From the NCBI RefSeq assembly GCF_000931445.1, contig NZ_CP010849.1, positions 4,340,001-4,404,000 on the forward strand: a DNA stretch of 64,000 nt, given 5' to 3'. Source of the stretch: Streptomyces cyaneogriseus subsp. noncyanogenus. GTDB taxonomy: Bacteria; Actinomycetota; Actinomycetes; Streptomycetales; Streptomycetaceae. Position 1 is the stretch's first letter. Each line of letters starts with the position of its first letter. Below are positions 38,900-47,894 of the stretch, in pieces. Both the position numbers and the translations under genes were made by a program. The notes beneath the pieces are model-generated. The model was not told the origin of the DNA, did not search any database, and worked only from the letters and a program-made list of their open reading frames with translations.

Positions 38900-41440
38900 T
38901 CAGCCGGTGTCGTCCGCCAGTTCGGCCACCCCCGTGATCCGGTGCAGCGGATAGGTGCGGACCTCGTCGGCGGTGTGGTCGTAGGCCGTGACGAAGCCGC
39001 CCTCCACGCGGACCGGCGCGATGACACGCTGGCTGGCGGCGCCCTCGGCGTTGACGTATCCGATCCACAGCGCCTCGCCGGTCAGCACCGCGGCCTGCAC
39101 GGTGGCGAGGGTCTCGGCGGGGCTGGTGCGGGGCAGCTCGCCGGGGGCCGGGTCACCGGCGCCCGGGCTCGGCTTGCGCGGCGTGGTGGAGGCCAGGTCA
39201 CCGGCCCGGATGGCGCGGATCGCGGCGCTCAGCAGCGTGTCGTCGGGGACCGGCGGACCGTCGGGGACCGGCTCCGGGGGTGTGCGCGGCGGGGTGCGGT
39301 GGGCGTCGGCGCGGGTGATCAGCACATCGCCCTCGGCGGACTCGGCGGCCGGGGCGAACCCCATCGCCCGCAGCCCCTCCAGCAGCGCTGCCGGGTCGGC
39401 CTGCGCGGCCAGCACGGTCGGCGCGAGGCGGCGCAGGCCCAGCCCGGCGGCCCGCCGGTCGGCGAGGATCTCGCTGAGCATCGCGTCGTCGTCGCAGCGC
39501 ACGTACGCCGAGGCCGCGCCCACCCGCAGGTGCCCGTGCCGGCGGGCCACGTCGTCGATCAGGTACGCCAGCGGCTGCGGCACCGGCGTGCGGGAGTGCG
39601 CGGCGAGGAAGGCGTGCAGGTCGGCGGCGGTCCGCCCGGAGTCCAGCGCGCGCCGCACCGAACCGGGGGTGAACCGGTAGACGGTGGCCCCGCCCTTGGA
39701 CTCGACGTCCGCGAAAACGCCCAGCAGGTCCGCGAGCGGCCTGCGCAGCGGCCCCGGCGCCACCGCCGTCAGGTCGGCCTGGAGCAGCACGTGGTCCAGC
39801 GGCTCGGGGAGCAGGGGCGCCAGGAGCCGGGCGGCGGCGGCCGTGCGGGCGGCCTGCTCGGCCGGGGAGGGGGACGCGGGCGCGGGCGGCGTGCGGTGGT
39901 GCACGGGCAGCTTGTCGCCCGGCCCGGCCGGTTCGGCCTCCGACGCGTGGCGCGCCTCGGGAGCGCCGATCAGCGCCCGCCCCGGCGCCGACAGCGCGCC
40001 GCGCCCGGTGACGCCCAGCAGTTCGGCCTCCGTCAGCGTCCAGCGCGCCAGCCGGGTCCGCAGGTCCTCCTCCCGGCGCTGGGGGCGCTCCCAGGCCAGC
40101 CGGGCCAGCACCGACTCCTCGGCCGGGGCGGCGCCCTCGGGCAGCCCCGCCAGCAGCGTCAGCACCCGGTGGCGCACCTCCGGCGCCGCCGAGCGGTCGA
40201 GTCCCGGGCCCAGCGCGGACAGGGCGCGGTCCTTGGCGTCCCGTCCGCCGACCAGTCCGGCGGTGCGGGTGGCCGCCAGCCAGGCCCCGGCCAGCCGCGC
40301 CCAGCGCTCGGCGGGGGGCAGCTCGCGCCACTCGTCGTAGGCGGGGGTCGCCGCGTACCGCTCGTCGGCCTCCCCGTCGGAGGCCAGCAGCCCGGCGGCG
40401 TAGGCGAGTTCGACCCAGAACGCGGCGACCGGCTCGGGCACGTCCAGGGCGACCGCGGTCCGCTTCAGGTCGCGGACGCTGAGCCCGCCGGCCCGCAGCA
40501 CGGCGGGGCCGCCCTCGTCCCAGTCCTTCAACAGGTCCTCGACGGTCGCCAGCGCCGCCAGGGCCTGCCCGGCCGCGGTCGCGTCCACCACCTGCGGACG
40601 GTGGGTGGCGGCGGCCGTCACGGGCGGCGGCAGCGGCTCGGGCGCGCGGTGCGCCCGCCCGCCGCGCAGGTGCAGGGCGACCTCGCGGGGCAGGACGACC
40701 GTGCCGGGCGCGGTCGGCAGCAGCAGGCCGCGGTCGAGCAGCCAGCGCAGGTGCGGCGCGGGGTCGGCGGTGACCTGGCCGTAGGGCGGGCCCCAGGCCA
40801 GGCGCTCCAGTACGTCGCGGGAGGCGGCCGGGGCCCCGGCGAGCAGCTCCGCCATCCGGGCCCGGTCGGTGAACAGGGCGGTGAGCGCGGCGACGGCGGA
40901 GACGGAGTCGTGGGTGGAGGGCAGACCGGCGGCGGTGAGGAGTTCCTGGATGCGGCCGGGGGACATCCCCGCGGCGGCCTCCTGCGCGGTGGGGCCGAGC
41001 CCGGTCGGGGAGGGGTGCTGGGGGGAGGGCGCGAGGAGTTCCCGGGCCGTGCGCACCAGCCGCAGCCGGTCGTCGCCGCCCCACACCAGGGCCTGTTCGC
41101 GCAGGGAGGCGAGGGCGCGGGGCAGGGCGGCGGCGACGGCCGGGTCGGCCGTCTCGCCGGGGTCCCCGGCCATGAGTCCGAGCAGTTCGTCGTAGGTGGC
41201 CGGGTCCGCGGCGACGGCCAGGGCCTGGGCCGTCTGGAGCGCGAACCGGTCCAGCCGCTCCAGGGCCCGCACCACCGAGGCGCGGGTGCCGGCCCGGGTG
41301 GCGAGCTGGGTGAGGTCCGTGGGGACGGGGGTGATGAGATCGGGGCGGCTGCGCAGGAGGGCGGCCAGGGAGGCGTCGTCGCGGGCGCGCAGGGCCTCCG
41401 CCAGGGACCGCGGGGCTGCCGGCTTCTCCTCGGTGCTCAT
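38900..41440 (-). CDS. XPB-associated protein with helicase C-terminal-like and WYL domains
   Basis: The 846-residue protein is of the actinobacterial family annotated 'helicase C-terminal domain, XPB/Ssl2-like'. The bulk is helical repeats with no Walker A, so it is not itself a helicase. A segment near residues 560-690 (DHVLLQADLTAVAPGPLRRPL, YRFTPGSVRRALDSGRTAADLHAFL, YLIDDVARRHGHLRVG) is the XPB/Ssl2-like part. The last 80 residues form a WYL domain (VQAAVLTGEALWIGYVNAEGAASQRVIAPVRVEGGFVTAYDH). It is probably the working partner of the XPB helicase at 35190. In this genome two secreted-peptide genes and the YqhA-IstB gene lie between them. Confidence 0.85.
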   Translation of the reverse strand: MSTEEKPAAPRSLAEALRARDDASLAALLRSRPDLITPVPTDLTQLATRAGTRASVVRALERLDRFALQTAQALAVAADPATYDELLGLMAGDPGETADPAVAAALPRALASLREQALVWGGDDRLRLVRTARELLAPSPQHPSPTGLGPTAQEAAAGMSPGRIQELLTAAGLPSTHDSVSAVAALTALFTDRARMAELLAGAPAASRDVLERLAWGPPYGQVTADPAPHLRWLLDRGLLLPTAPGTVVLPREVALHLRGGRAHRAPEPLPPPVTAAATHRPQVVDATAAGQALAALATVEDLLKDWDEGGPAVLRAGGLSVRDLKRTAVALDVPEPVAAFWVELAYAAGLLASDGEADERYAATPAYDEWRELPPAERWARLAGAWLAATRTAGLVGGRDAKDRALSALGPGLDRSAAPEVRHRVLTLLAGLPEGAAPAEESVLARLAWERPQRREEDLRTRLARWTLTEAELLGVTGRGALSAPGRALIGAPEARHASEAEPAGPGDKLPVHHRTPPAPASPSPAEQAARTAAAARLLAPLLPEPLDHVLLQADLTAVAPGPLRRPLADLLGVFADVESKGGATVYRFTPGSVRRALDSGRTAADLHAFLAAHSRTPVPQPLAYLIDDVARRHGHLRVGAASAYVRCDDDAMLSEILADRRAAGLGLRRLAPTVLAAQADPAALLEGLRAMGFAPAAESAEGDVLITRADAHRTPPRTPPEPVPDGPPVPDDTLLSAAIRAIRAGDLASTTPRKPSPGAGDPAPGELPRTSPAETLATVQAAVLTGEALWIGYVNAEGAASQRVIAPVRVEGGFVTAYDHTADEVRTYPLHRITGVAELADDTG

Positions 41441-41581
41441 CCGGCCAACGTTAGCGGGTCCCCTTCGCCGGGTGGACCGGTCGCGGAGGGGCGAGCCCCG
41501 CCCGGCGGGCGCGGGCCCGCCCGGGACACGCGGTACGGTCGTCCGACGAGGCATCACCCACCGCACGCCCCGGAGGGATCC

Positions 41582-42643
41582 GTGGGGATCGAGAGCGATC
41601 AGGTCGTCTACGAGTATCTGAGCCGCGTCGGCGACGTGGCGCAGCAGCGGCAGTTGCCGTCGGCCGCCCGCATGCGGCTGGTCGCCGAACTGCGCAACGA
41701 GATCGACCGGCGGCGGTCGAAGGCGGTCGTGGACAGTCCGGCCGCCGTGCGCCGCATCCTGGACCGGATGGGCAGCCCCGACGAGATCGTGGAGGCCGCG
41801 GGCGGCGGTGGCGCCGGAGTCCCGCAGGAGCCCGCCGCCGCGGTGCCGCCCCAACGCGCCGGCGCGACCGGCGCCACCGGTACCACCGGCGGGGACGGTA
41901 CGGACGGTGCGCGCGGCGCGGACGACGGTGACGCGGCGCGCGGCGGGCGGCAGCGCAAGGGTCTGCGCCGGGTCGTACCGCGTCCCCGGTCCGCGGTGCC
42001 GCCCGCCGCGGCGCCGTCCCCGCCGCATCTGGCGAGCGCCCGGGAGCTCGGCAAGAGCGCGGAGCGGCCGGACTGGTGGCGGGTGGAGGACGGCGGGCCG
42101 TTCGACGTCGGGGACGGGGTGCCGGGCTTCGTCGGCGGGGTGGAGATCCCGGAGCTGCTCAAGTCCCCGCCGCCGAAGGAGGACGACGGGACCGGGGGGA
42201 AGGCGGCCGCGACCGCGCCGGCCGCGGAGAAGGCCGCGGAGAAGGCCGCACCCGCCGCGCCCGCCGTCCGGCGCCGCCGTCTGCCCCGGCTGTGGCCGGA
42301 GGGCGGCGTGGGCAGTCCGCTGCCGCTGCTCGCCGCCGCGCTGCTGGTGGCCGGTGCCGTGCTGGGCCATCTGGTGCCGCTGGCCCTCGGCTGGCTCATC
42401 GTCCACCTCTCCCGGCGGCTGAGCCCGGCCGAGACCAAGTGGGCGGTGCTGGGGCTGCCCGGGTCGGTCGCCGCGGCCTGGGCCGTGTGGCTGTGGGGCC
42501 GCGTGGACGGCCGCTGGGGCGAGCCGGTCGCCGAGGGGCGGCTGGGCGACGCCGTCGCCGGGTCGTGGCCGTGGGTACTGCGCGGCGCGGCCGTCGCGTC
42601 GGCGCTGTATCTGGTCTGGCGGGCCCGCCGCCCGCGGGGATGA
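41582..42643 (+). CDS. HAAS-like cytoplasmic domain plus membrane helices, unknown function
   Basis: The 353-residue protein starts with a HAAS/DUF1700-like helical domain (VYEYLSRVGDVAQQRQLPSAARMRLVAELRNEIDRRRSKAV...RRILDRMGSPDEIVEAA, about 8-75). A long charged Ala/Pro/Gly linker follows (about 80-235). At least three membrane helices follow (LPLLAAALLVAGAVLGHLVPLALGWLIVHL, AVLGLPGSVAAAWAVWLWG, VLRGAAVASALYLVW). HAAS domains in other bacteria accompany PadR regulators, but none is adjacent. The GTG follows GGAGGG. It is divergent from the XPB-associated gene. Confidence 0.78.
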   Translation: MGIESDQVVYEYLSRVGDVAQQRQLPSAARMRLVAELRNEIDRRRSKAVVDSPAAVRRILDRMGSPDEIVEAAGGGGAGVPQEPAAAVPPQRAGATGATGTTGGDGTDGARGADDGDAARGGRQRKGLRRVVPRPRSAVPPAAAPSPPHLASARELGKSAERPDWWRVEDGGPFDVGDGVPGFVGGVEIPELLKSPPPKEDDGTGGKAAATAPAAEKAAEKAAPAAPAVRRRRLPRLWPEGGVGSPLPLLAAALLVAGAVLGHLVPLALGWLIVHLSRRLSPAETKWAVLGLPGSVAAAWAVWLWGRVDGRWGEPVAEGRLGDAVAGSWPWVLRGAAVASALYLVWRARRPRG

Positions 42644-42668
42644 CGCCGGGGGCGGCGGGCCGCCCGGG

Positions 42669-43661
42669 TCACCCGGCCAGCTCGGCTTCCAGCTCGTCGA
42701 GGATCTGGTGGGCGGCGGTGTAGCCCATGCCCATGAACCACAGGTCGTCGTCGACGTGGAAGGCGCGGCCCGCCTCGACGGCCTTCATGTTCTTCCACAG
42801 CGCGCTCTTGACGGCCTTGGACTCCCCGGACTTGGCGGCGTCCCCGAAGGACGTGTAGAAGACCGCGTCGGCGTCGGCCTGGTCGACCTGCTCGGGGCTG
42901 ACCTCGTACGCGAAGCCGTCCTCGGCCTTGTCCACGACGGCGGGGCGGCCCACCCCGGCGTCCGCCAGGACCGTGCCGATGTAGCTCTTGCGGCCGTACA
43001 GGCGCATGTCGCCGCCCTCGATGAAGCGGGCCGCGCTGACGGTGGTGGCGGCCGCCTTCTCCTTGCCGCCGAGCGCCTCGACGACCTCCGCGGCGTGCCG
43101 GGCGTAGTCGGCGACGACCTTCTTGCCCTCGGCCTCCTTGCCCAGGGCCTCGGCGTGCACCAGGAAGTTCTCCTTCCAGGGGTAGCCGGTGGTCTCGGTG
43201 AAGACGGTGGGGGCGATCTTCGACAGCTCGTCGTAGCGGTCGGCGTCGCGCACCTTGCTGCTGAGGATCAGGTCCGGCTTCAGCGAGGCGATCTTCTCCA
43301 GGTTGGGCGCGGCGATGTTGCCGACGTTCGCGATGCCCTCGGTCTTCTCCTTCGGCAGGTAGCCGGGGAAGCCGTCGGCGACGTCGGCGTGGGTGGCGCC
43401 GACCGGCTTGACGCCGAGCGTGATCGCGGAGTCCAGCTCGCCGGTGTCCAGGACGACGACCCGCTGCGGGGCGTCGGGCACCTTCACGTCGCCCATGACG
43501 GTCTTGACGGTGCGCGTGCCGCCGTCACCGGCGGCCTTCCCGGCGCCGTCGTCCGAGTCCGCGCCCGAGCCGCAGGCGGCGAGGGCGAGCGCGCCCGCGA
43601 GGGCGGCGGCGGTCGCGTACGCCGTACGGCGGCGGCGCGCGGGCCTGGCAGTGGAGGTCAT
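42669..43661 (-). CDS. Ferric-siderophore-binding lipoprotein of an ABC importer
   Basis: This 330-residue periplasmic-binding-type lipoprotein has a twin-arginine-like basic start (ARRRR), a lipobox LAACG (Cys about 30), then VKVPDAPQRVVVLDTGELDSAITLGVKPVG, IAAPNLEKIASLKPDLILSSKV and WKNMKAVEAGRAFHVDDDLWFMGMGYTAAHQILDELEAEL. This is the FecB/FepB/FhuD class III fold that captures iron-loaded siderophores. It is last in the four-gene importer unit (two permeases, ATPase, binding protein). The specific siderophore is unknown. Confidence 0.92.
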   Translation of the reverse strand: MTSTARPARRRRTAYATAAALAGALALAACGSGADSDDGAGKAAGDGGTRTVKTVMGDVKVPDAPQRVVVLDTGELDSAITLGVKPVGATHADVADGFPGYLPKEKTEGIANVGNIAAPNLEKIASLKPDLILSSKVRDADRYDELSKIAPTVFTETTGYPWKENFLVHAEALGKEAEGKKVVADYARHAAEVVEALGGKEKAAATTVSAARFIEGGDMRLYGRKSYIGTVLADAGVGRPAVVDKAEDGFAYEVSPEQVDQADADAVFYTSFGDAAKSGESKAVKSALWKNMKAVEAGRAFHVDDDLWFMGMGYTAAHQILDELEAELAG

Positions 43662-43735
43662 GCGGGTTTCCTTTCGTTGCGTACGCCGAGCGGGCCGCGG
43701 GGATCGCCGGGAGGCGAGCGGGGGAGTCCGGCGGC

Positions 43736-44578
43736 TCATGTGCGTACGGGGGACGGCACGGAGTCCGTGGGGGGCGTCTCGGGGGGCGGGGACGGCGTCC
43801 AGGGGCGGCCGGGCACGACGAGCGGGCCGCCGGTGACCGGGTCGGGCACCACCACGCAGTCCAGGCCGAACACCTCGCGCACCAGGTCGGCGGTGACGAC
43901 GTCGGCGGGCGGCCCCTGGGCGGCGATCCGGCCCTCCTTCATGGCGACGAGGTGCCCGGCGTAGCGGGCGGCCTGGTTGAGGTCGTGCAGGACGGTCACG
44001 ACCGTGCGGCCCTTGTCGTGGTTCAGCTCCCGCACCAGGTCCAGCACCTCGACCTGGTGGGCGATGTCCAGATACGTCGTCGGCTCGTCCAGCAGCAGGA
44101 GGTCGGTCTCCTGGGCGAGCGCCATCGCGATCCACACGCGCTGGCGCTGCCCGCCCGACAGCTCGTCCACCGGGCGCCCGGCGAGCGCGGCCACGTCCGT
44201 GCGCTCCATCGCCTCGGTCACCGCCCGCTCGTCCTCGTCCGACCACTGCCGCCACCACCGCTGGTGCGGCTGGCGCCCGCGCGCCACCAGATCGGCGACG
44301 GTGATCGCCTCGGGGGCGACCGGCGTCTGCGGCAGCAGGCCGATCCGCCGGGCGATCTGCCGGGTCGGCAGCTCGGCCAGGGCCCGCCCGTCCAGCAGGA
44401 CGGCCCCGCCCTGCGGCCTGAGCAGCCGGCCCAGGGCGCGCAGGGTCGTCGACTTGCCGCACGCGTTGGGGCCGACGATCACCGTGACCTCGCCGTCGGG
44501 GATATCGAGGTCGAGGTCGCGCACCACCGTGCGGTCGTCGTAGCCGAGCGTCAGGGCGCGGGCGGCGAGCCTGGTCAT
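43736..44578 (-). CDS. Iron-siderophore ABC transporter ATPase (FepC type)
   Basis: The 280-residue ATPase has Walker A in IVGPNACGKSTTLRALGRLL, where Ala replaces the more common Gly of GPNGCGKST. It also has the Q-loop in IGLLPQTP, the signature ELSGGQRQRVWIAMALAQ, Walker B in DLLLLDEPTTYLDI, and the switch His in VLHDLNQAARYA. The stretch ADLVARGRQPHQRWWRQW is typical of siderophore ATPases. It lies 34 bases after the second permease gene. It energises ferric-siderophore uptake with the neighbouring permeases and lipoprotein. Confidence 0.95.
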   Translation of the reverse strand: MTRLAARALTLGYDDRTVVRDLDLDIPDGEVTVIVGPNACGKSTTLRALGRLLRPQGGAVLLDGRALAELPTRQIARRIGLLPQTPVAPEAITVADLVARGRQPHQRWWRQWSDEDERAVTEAMERTDVAALAGRPVDELSGGQRQRVWIAMALAQETDLLLLDEPTTYLDIAHQVEVLDLVRELNHDKGRTVVTVLHDLNQAARYAGHLVAMKEGRIAAQGPPADVVTADLVREVFGLDCVVVPDPVTGGPLVVPGRPWTPSPPPETPPTDSVPSPVRT

Positions 44579-44612
44579 CGGATGCCTCCGGAGGCGGTCG
44601 CGGGCGGTGGGG

Positions 44613-45692
44613 TCATCGGGCGGCTCCGCTCCGGCCGCGGACGATCAGCCAGATCAGGTACGGCGCTCCCACGGCCGCCGTCAGCACGCCCACCGGAAGC
44701 TCGGTGGGCGCGAACAGGCGGCGGGCCAGCAGATCGCCGAGGACGACGACGAGCGCGCCGAGCAGCGCCGAGCACACCAGGGGGATCTGCGCGGTGCGGG
44801 TGAGCCGGCGGGCGGTCTGCGGGGCGAGCAGTGCCACGAAGTCGACCGGTCCGGCCGCGCCGGTGGCCAGGGAGGCCAGCACGATCCCGAGCAGCGCGAG
44901 CCCGAACCGCAGACGCCCCAGGCGCACGCCGAGCGCGGTCGCCGTGGCGTCGTCGAGCCCGGCGGAGCGCTGGGCCCGCGCCGCCCACGCCAGCGCCGGA
45001 AGCAGCGCGAGCAGCGCCCAGCCGAGCGGGGCGGCGGCGTCCCAGCCGCGCCCGTTGAGCGACCCGGCCATCCACACCTGGGCCTGCTGGGCGACGACGT
45101 ACTCGCCCTTGGTCAGGAACAGCGTGGTGACCGACCGCAGGGCGACGGCGACGCCGATGCCGATGACGACGAACCGGGCCGCGTGCAGCCCGCCGCGCCA
45201 GGCCATCAGGTACACCAGCAGCGCGGCGACCAGACCGCCCGCGACCGACAGGTACGGCAGCACCGCGTACGAGGTGACGCCGAAGGTCAGCGCGCCGACG
45301 GTGACCGCGCTCGCGCCCTGGCTGATACCGATCACGTCGGGGCTGGCCAGCGGATTGCGCACGACGGTCTGGATGAGCGCCCCCGCCGCGCCGAAGGCGG
45401 CCCCCACCAGCAGTCCCACCACCAGCCGGGGCGCCCGCAGGGTGCCCACGACCAGCTCGTCGGGTGACGGCCGCCCGAGGATCACGTCCAGTGCCGAGCC
45501 GGGCGGCACGAACGACTCGCCCACGCACAGGTACGCCACGCAGGCCGCCGCGAGGACCAGCGCGAGGACACCGGCGGCCACCGTCGCGCGCCGGTGCAGC
45601 AGGAACGCGGCCGGGCCCGCGCGCAGCACGGTGTACCCGGCCGGGCGTATCGGACGGGCGAGGGCGCCGGGGACGCCGGGGAGGCCGCTCAC
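44613..45692 (-). CDS. FecCD-family siderophore permease 2
   Basis: The 359-residue membrane protein has about ten helices. FecCD signatures are VVGTLRAPRLVVGLLVGAAFGAAGALIQTVVRNPLASPDVIGISQGASAVTVG and ASLATGAAGPVDFVALLAPQTARRL. GTG 45692 overlaps the stop of the first permease by four bases (GTGA), so the two are translationally coupled as expected for a heterodimeric channel. An N-terminal extension of about 30 residues precedes the first helix. Confidence 0.93.
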   Translation of the reverse strand: MSGLPGVPGALARPIRPAGYTVLRAGPAAFLLHRRATVAAGVLALVLAAACVAYLCVGESFVPPGSALDVILGRPSPDELVVGTLRAPRLVVGLLVGAAFGAAGALIQTVVRNPLASPDVIGISQGASAVTVGALTFGVTSYAVLPYLSVAGGLVAALLVYLMAWRGGLHAARFVVIGIGVAVALRSVTTLFLTKGEYVVAQQAQVWMAGSLNGRGWDAAAPLGWALLALLPALAWAARAQRSAGLDDATATALGVRLGRLRFGLALLGIVLASLATGAAGPVDFVALLAPQTARRLTRTAQIPLVCSALLGALVVVLGDLLARRLFAPTELPVGVLTAAVGAPYLIWLIVRGRSGAAR

Positions 45693-46681
45693 GCGGGCAC
45701 CGCCTTCCGGCGCACCAGCAGGACGAGGAAGGGGACGCCGATCAGCGCGGTGGTCACACCCGCCGGGACCTCGCCCGGCGGGAAGACGATCCGCCCGGCG
45801 ACGTCGGAGACGAGCAGCAGCACCGGCCCGAGGAGCGCGGCCAGCGGCAGCACCCAGCGGTGGTCGCCGCCGACGACGGCCCGCGCGATGTGCGGCACGG
45901 CCAGTCCGACGAAGGCGATGGGCCCGGCGGCGGCCACCCCGGCGCCGGTGAGGATCGTGGCGCCGAGGCCGCCGGCGATCCGTACGGCGGCGACCCGCCG
46001 GCCCAGGCCCCGGGCCACGTCGTCGCCGAGGGCCAGCGCGTCCAGGCCGCGCGCCACCGACACGACGAGCACGCCGCCCACCAGCACGAACGGCCAGATC
46101 TGGCCGACGATCGCGGCGTCCCGCCCGGAGAGCGAGCCGACCTGCCAGAACCGGAACTCGTCGAGCGCGGCGGCCTTCGTGGTGAGCACGGCGGTGACGA
46201 CCGCGACCAGCAGGGCGTTGATCGCGGCCCCGCCGAGCGCCAGCTTCACCGGCGTCGCCCCGCCGCGCCCCCCGGAGGCGATGGCGTACACCGCGACCGA
46301 GGCGAGCGCGGCCCCGGCGAAGGCGAACCACACGTACCCGGCGAGCGTGTGCACTCCGGCGTAGGCGATGGCCAGCACCACACCGACCGAGGCGCCCTGG
46401 CTGACGCCGAGGATGCCGGGGTCGGCGACGGGGTTGCGGGTGATGCCCTGGAGCACGGTCCCCGCCAGGGCGAGTGCGGCGCCGACGAGCACCCCGGTCA
46501 GGGTGCGCGGCAGCCGCAGTTCGCGGACGACCTCGGCGGCCTCGCCGTGGCCCCCGTGCAGGAGGGCGTCGAGGACCGCCGCCGGGGCCAGCGGGCGGGC
46601 ACCGACGGCCAGGCTGAGCAGTACCGCGACCCCCAGGGCCAGGATTGCCGCCGGGATCGCGACGGCACGTCTGGCTCGCAT
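45689..46681 (-). CDS. FecCD-family siderophore permease 1
   Basis: The 330-residue protein starts MRARRAVAIPAAILALGVAVLLSLAVGARPL. It has the same FecCD signatures (LRLPRTLTGVLVGAALALAGTVLQGITRNPVADPGILGVSQGASVG, AGVAAAGPIAFVGLAVPHIARAVVG). It is first in the importer unit. The ATG follows a strong AAGGAGAG site, and the upstream iron box at 46720 predicts repression by a DtxR/DmdR-type regulator when iron is plentiful. Confidence 0.93.
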   Translation of the reverse strand: MRARRAVAIPAAILALGVAVLLSLAVGARPLAPAAVLDALLHGGHGEAAEVVRELRLPRTLTGVLVGAALALAGTVLQGITRNPVADPGILGVSQGASVGVVLAIAYAGVHTLAGYVWFAFAGAALASVAVYAIASGGRGGATPVKLALGGAAINALLVAVVTAVLTTKAAALDEFRFWQVGSLSGRDAAIVGQIWPFVLVGGVLVVSVARGLDALALGDDVARGLGRRVAAVRIAGGLGATILTGAGVAAAGPIAFVGLAVPHIARAVVGGDHRWVLPLAALLGPVLLLVSDVAGRIVFPPGEVPAGVTTALIGVPFLVLLVRRKAVPA

Positions 46682-46719
46682 GGGCGAAGCTCTCCTTCGA
46701 CGGGGGTGGGCCGCAAAAA

Positions 46720-46738
46720 TCAGGTAAGGCTTCGCTAA
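46720..46738. promoter_or_regulatory. Iron box (DmdR/DtxR-type operator) for the siderophore importer
   Basis: TCAGGTAAGGCTTCGCTAA matches 14 of 19 positions of the DtxR-family consensus TTAGGTTAGGCTAACCTAA. It sits 39 bases upstream of the first permease ATG, in an AT-rich patch where the promoter should lie. Confidence 0.8.
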
Positions 46739-46825
46739 GTTTAGGCCAAAGTCGTATACACGCTGCACCCCGGTCGTGCACAGCCTGTGCACGCGACCGG
46801 GGCGGGTCCCGGCACAATGGAGCGC

Positions 46826-47482
46826 ATGGCCTCCACGACCCGTACCGCCCCGACCGTCGGCTTCGATCTCGACATGACGCTGATCGACTCCCGCCCCGGC
46901 ATCCACGCCTGCTACACGGAGCTGTCGGCGCGGACGGGCACCCATGTCGACGCCGACCTGGCGGTGACGCGGCTAGGGCCGCCCCTGGAGCAGGAGCTGG
47001 CCCACTGGTTCCCGGCGGAGCGGGTGGCCGCCACGGCCGACCTGTACCGGTCGCTGTATCCGGCGACCGCCATCGCGGCCACGCCCGCGCTGGCCGGCGC
47101 CCGCGAGGCCGTCGCCGCGGTCCGGGCGGCCGGCGGGCGGGCGATCGTCGTCACCGCCAAGTACGAGCCCAACGCCAAGCTGCACCTGGAGCACCTCGGC
47201 ATCGAGCCGGACGCGGTCATCGGCGACCTGTGGGCCGAGCAGAAGGCGGTGGCGCTGCGCGAGCACGGCGCGAGCGTCTACGTCGGCGACCACCTGGGCG
47301 ACATACGCGGGGCGCGCGCGGCCGGCGCCCACTCCGTCGCCGTGGCCACCGGCCCGTACGGCGTCGAGGAGCTGCGCGCGGCGGGCGCCGACACGGTCCT
47401 GGCGGACCTGACGGAGTTCCCGGCCTGGCTGGCGGCCTACCGGGAGGCGCCCGAAGGGCCGGCGGAGGCGGCGCGCGCCTGA
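46826..47482 (+). CDS. HAD-superfamily hydrolase (phosphoglycolate-phosphatase-like)
   Basis: The 218-residue HAD phosphatase has the nucleophile motif VGFDLDMTLIDS (Asp-Leu-Asp, with Met in place of the usual Gly), motif II/III in IVVTAKYEPNAKLHLEHLG, and the metal motif in VYVGDHLGDIRGARAAGAHSVAV. The cap domain is helical, so it belongs to the Gph/beta-phosphoglucomutase-like subgroup. The substrate is unknown. ATG 46826 is used; ATG 46817 is an alternative nine bases earlier. It is divergent from the iron importer, and its 3' end overlaps the next gene by 46 bases tail-to-tail. Confidence 0.88.
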   Translation: MASTTRTAPTVGFDLDMTLIDSRPGIHACYTELSARTGTHVDADLAVTRLGPPLEQELAHWFPAERVAATADLYRSLYPATAIAATPALAGAREAVAAVRAAGGRAIVVTAKYEPNAKLHLEHLGIEPDAVIGDLWAEQKAVALREHGASVYVGDHLGDIRGARAAGAHSVAVATGPYGVEELRAAGADTVLADLTEFPAWLAAYREAPEGPAEAARA

Positions 47483-47709
47483 CGGCGGCCCGCCGCGATC
47501 GACCGGAGCACGCCCGCACCGGCGATGAGGAATCCGACCCCCATGAGCATGCTCAGTCCGAACATGTAGGTGGGAAAGGGAGTCGTCCCGAGGAACAACG
47601 GGGCCACGGTGACCACGGTGGCCACCGCCCCGATGAAGAAGACGACGGCCCCGGCGCGGATCAGCCCGTCACCGGGCGCGGCGGAATTCGATTGGGTTTT
47701 GTCACGCAC
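47437..47709 (-). CDS. Small two-helix membrane protein
   Basis: The 90-residue protein has two hydrophobic helices (about 18-38, RAGAVVFFIGAVATVVTVAPLFL, and about 48-70, MFGLSMLMGVGFLIAGAGVLR) and a basic Ala/Gly tail. It resembles a short actinobacterial integral membrane family without known function. The last 46 bases overlap the HAD gene on the other strand. Starts are limited to the ATG at 47709, which sits next to the divergent cold-shock gene region. Confidence 0.75.
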   Translation of the reverse strand: MRDKTQSNSAAPGDGLIRAGAVVFFIGAVATVVTVAPLFLGTTPFPTYMFGLSMLMGVGFLIAGAGVLRSIAAGRRQARAASAGPSGASR

Positions 47710-47894
47710 CCGACCAGGGTAGTTCCCACCGCGAAGGAACGGCCGGGCGACGTCTTGTCACCGGCTTGAAGAGCATTAGCCTGGGTACCGGCGGGTCCCG
47801 ACGGCCCGCCCGAGTGCTATCAAGGGCCGTTTTCGGCGGCCGTCGGCATTCATCAGTCAGCAGTTTTCCGACGAGTACGAGGACGAGGACGGAC

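Noticed and set aside
38795..41580. Long + strand frame opposite the XPB-associated gene
   Set aside because: It is a Gly/Arg repeat-like translation with no motif. Only its in-frame end from 41582 is a real gene.
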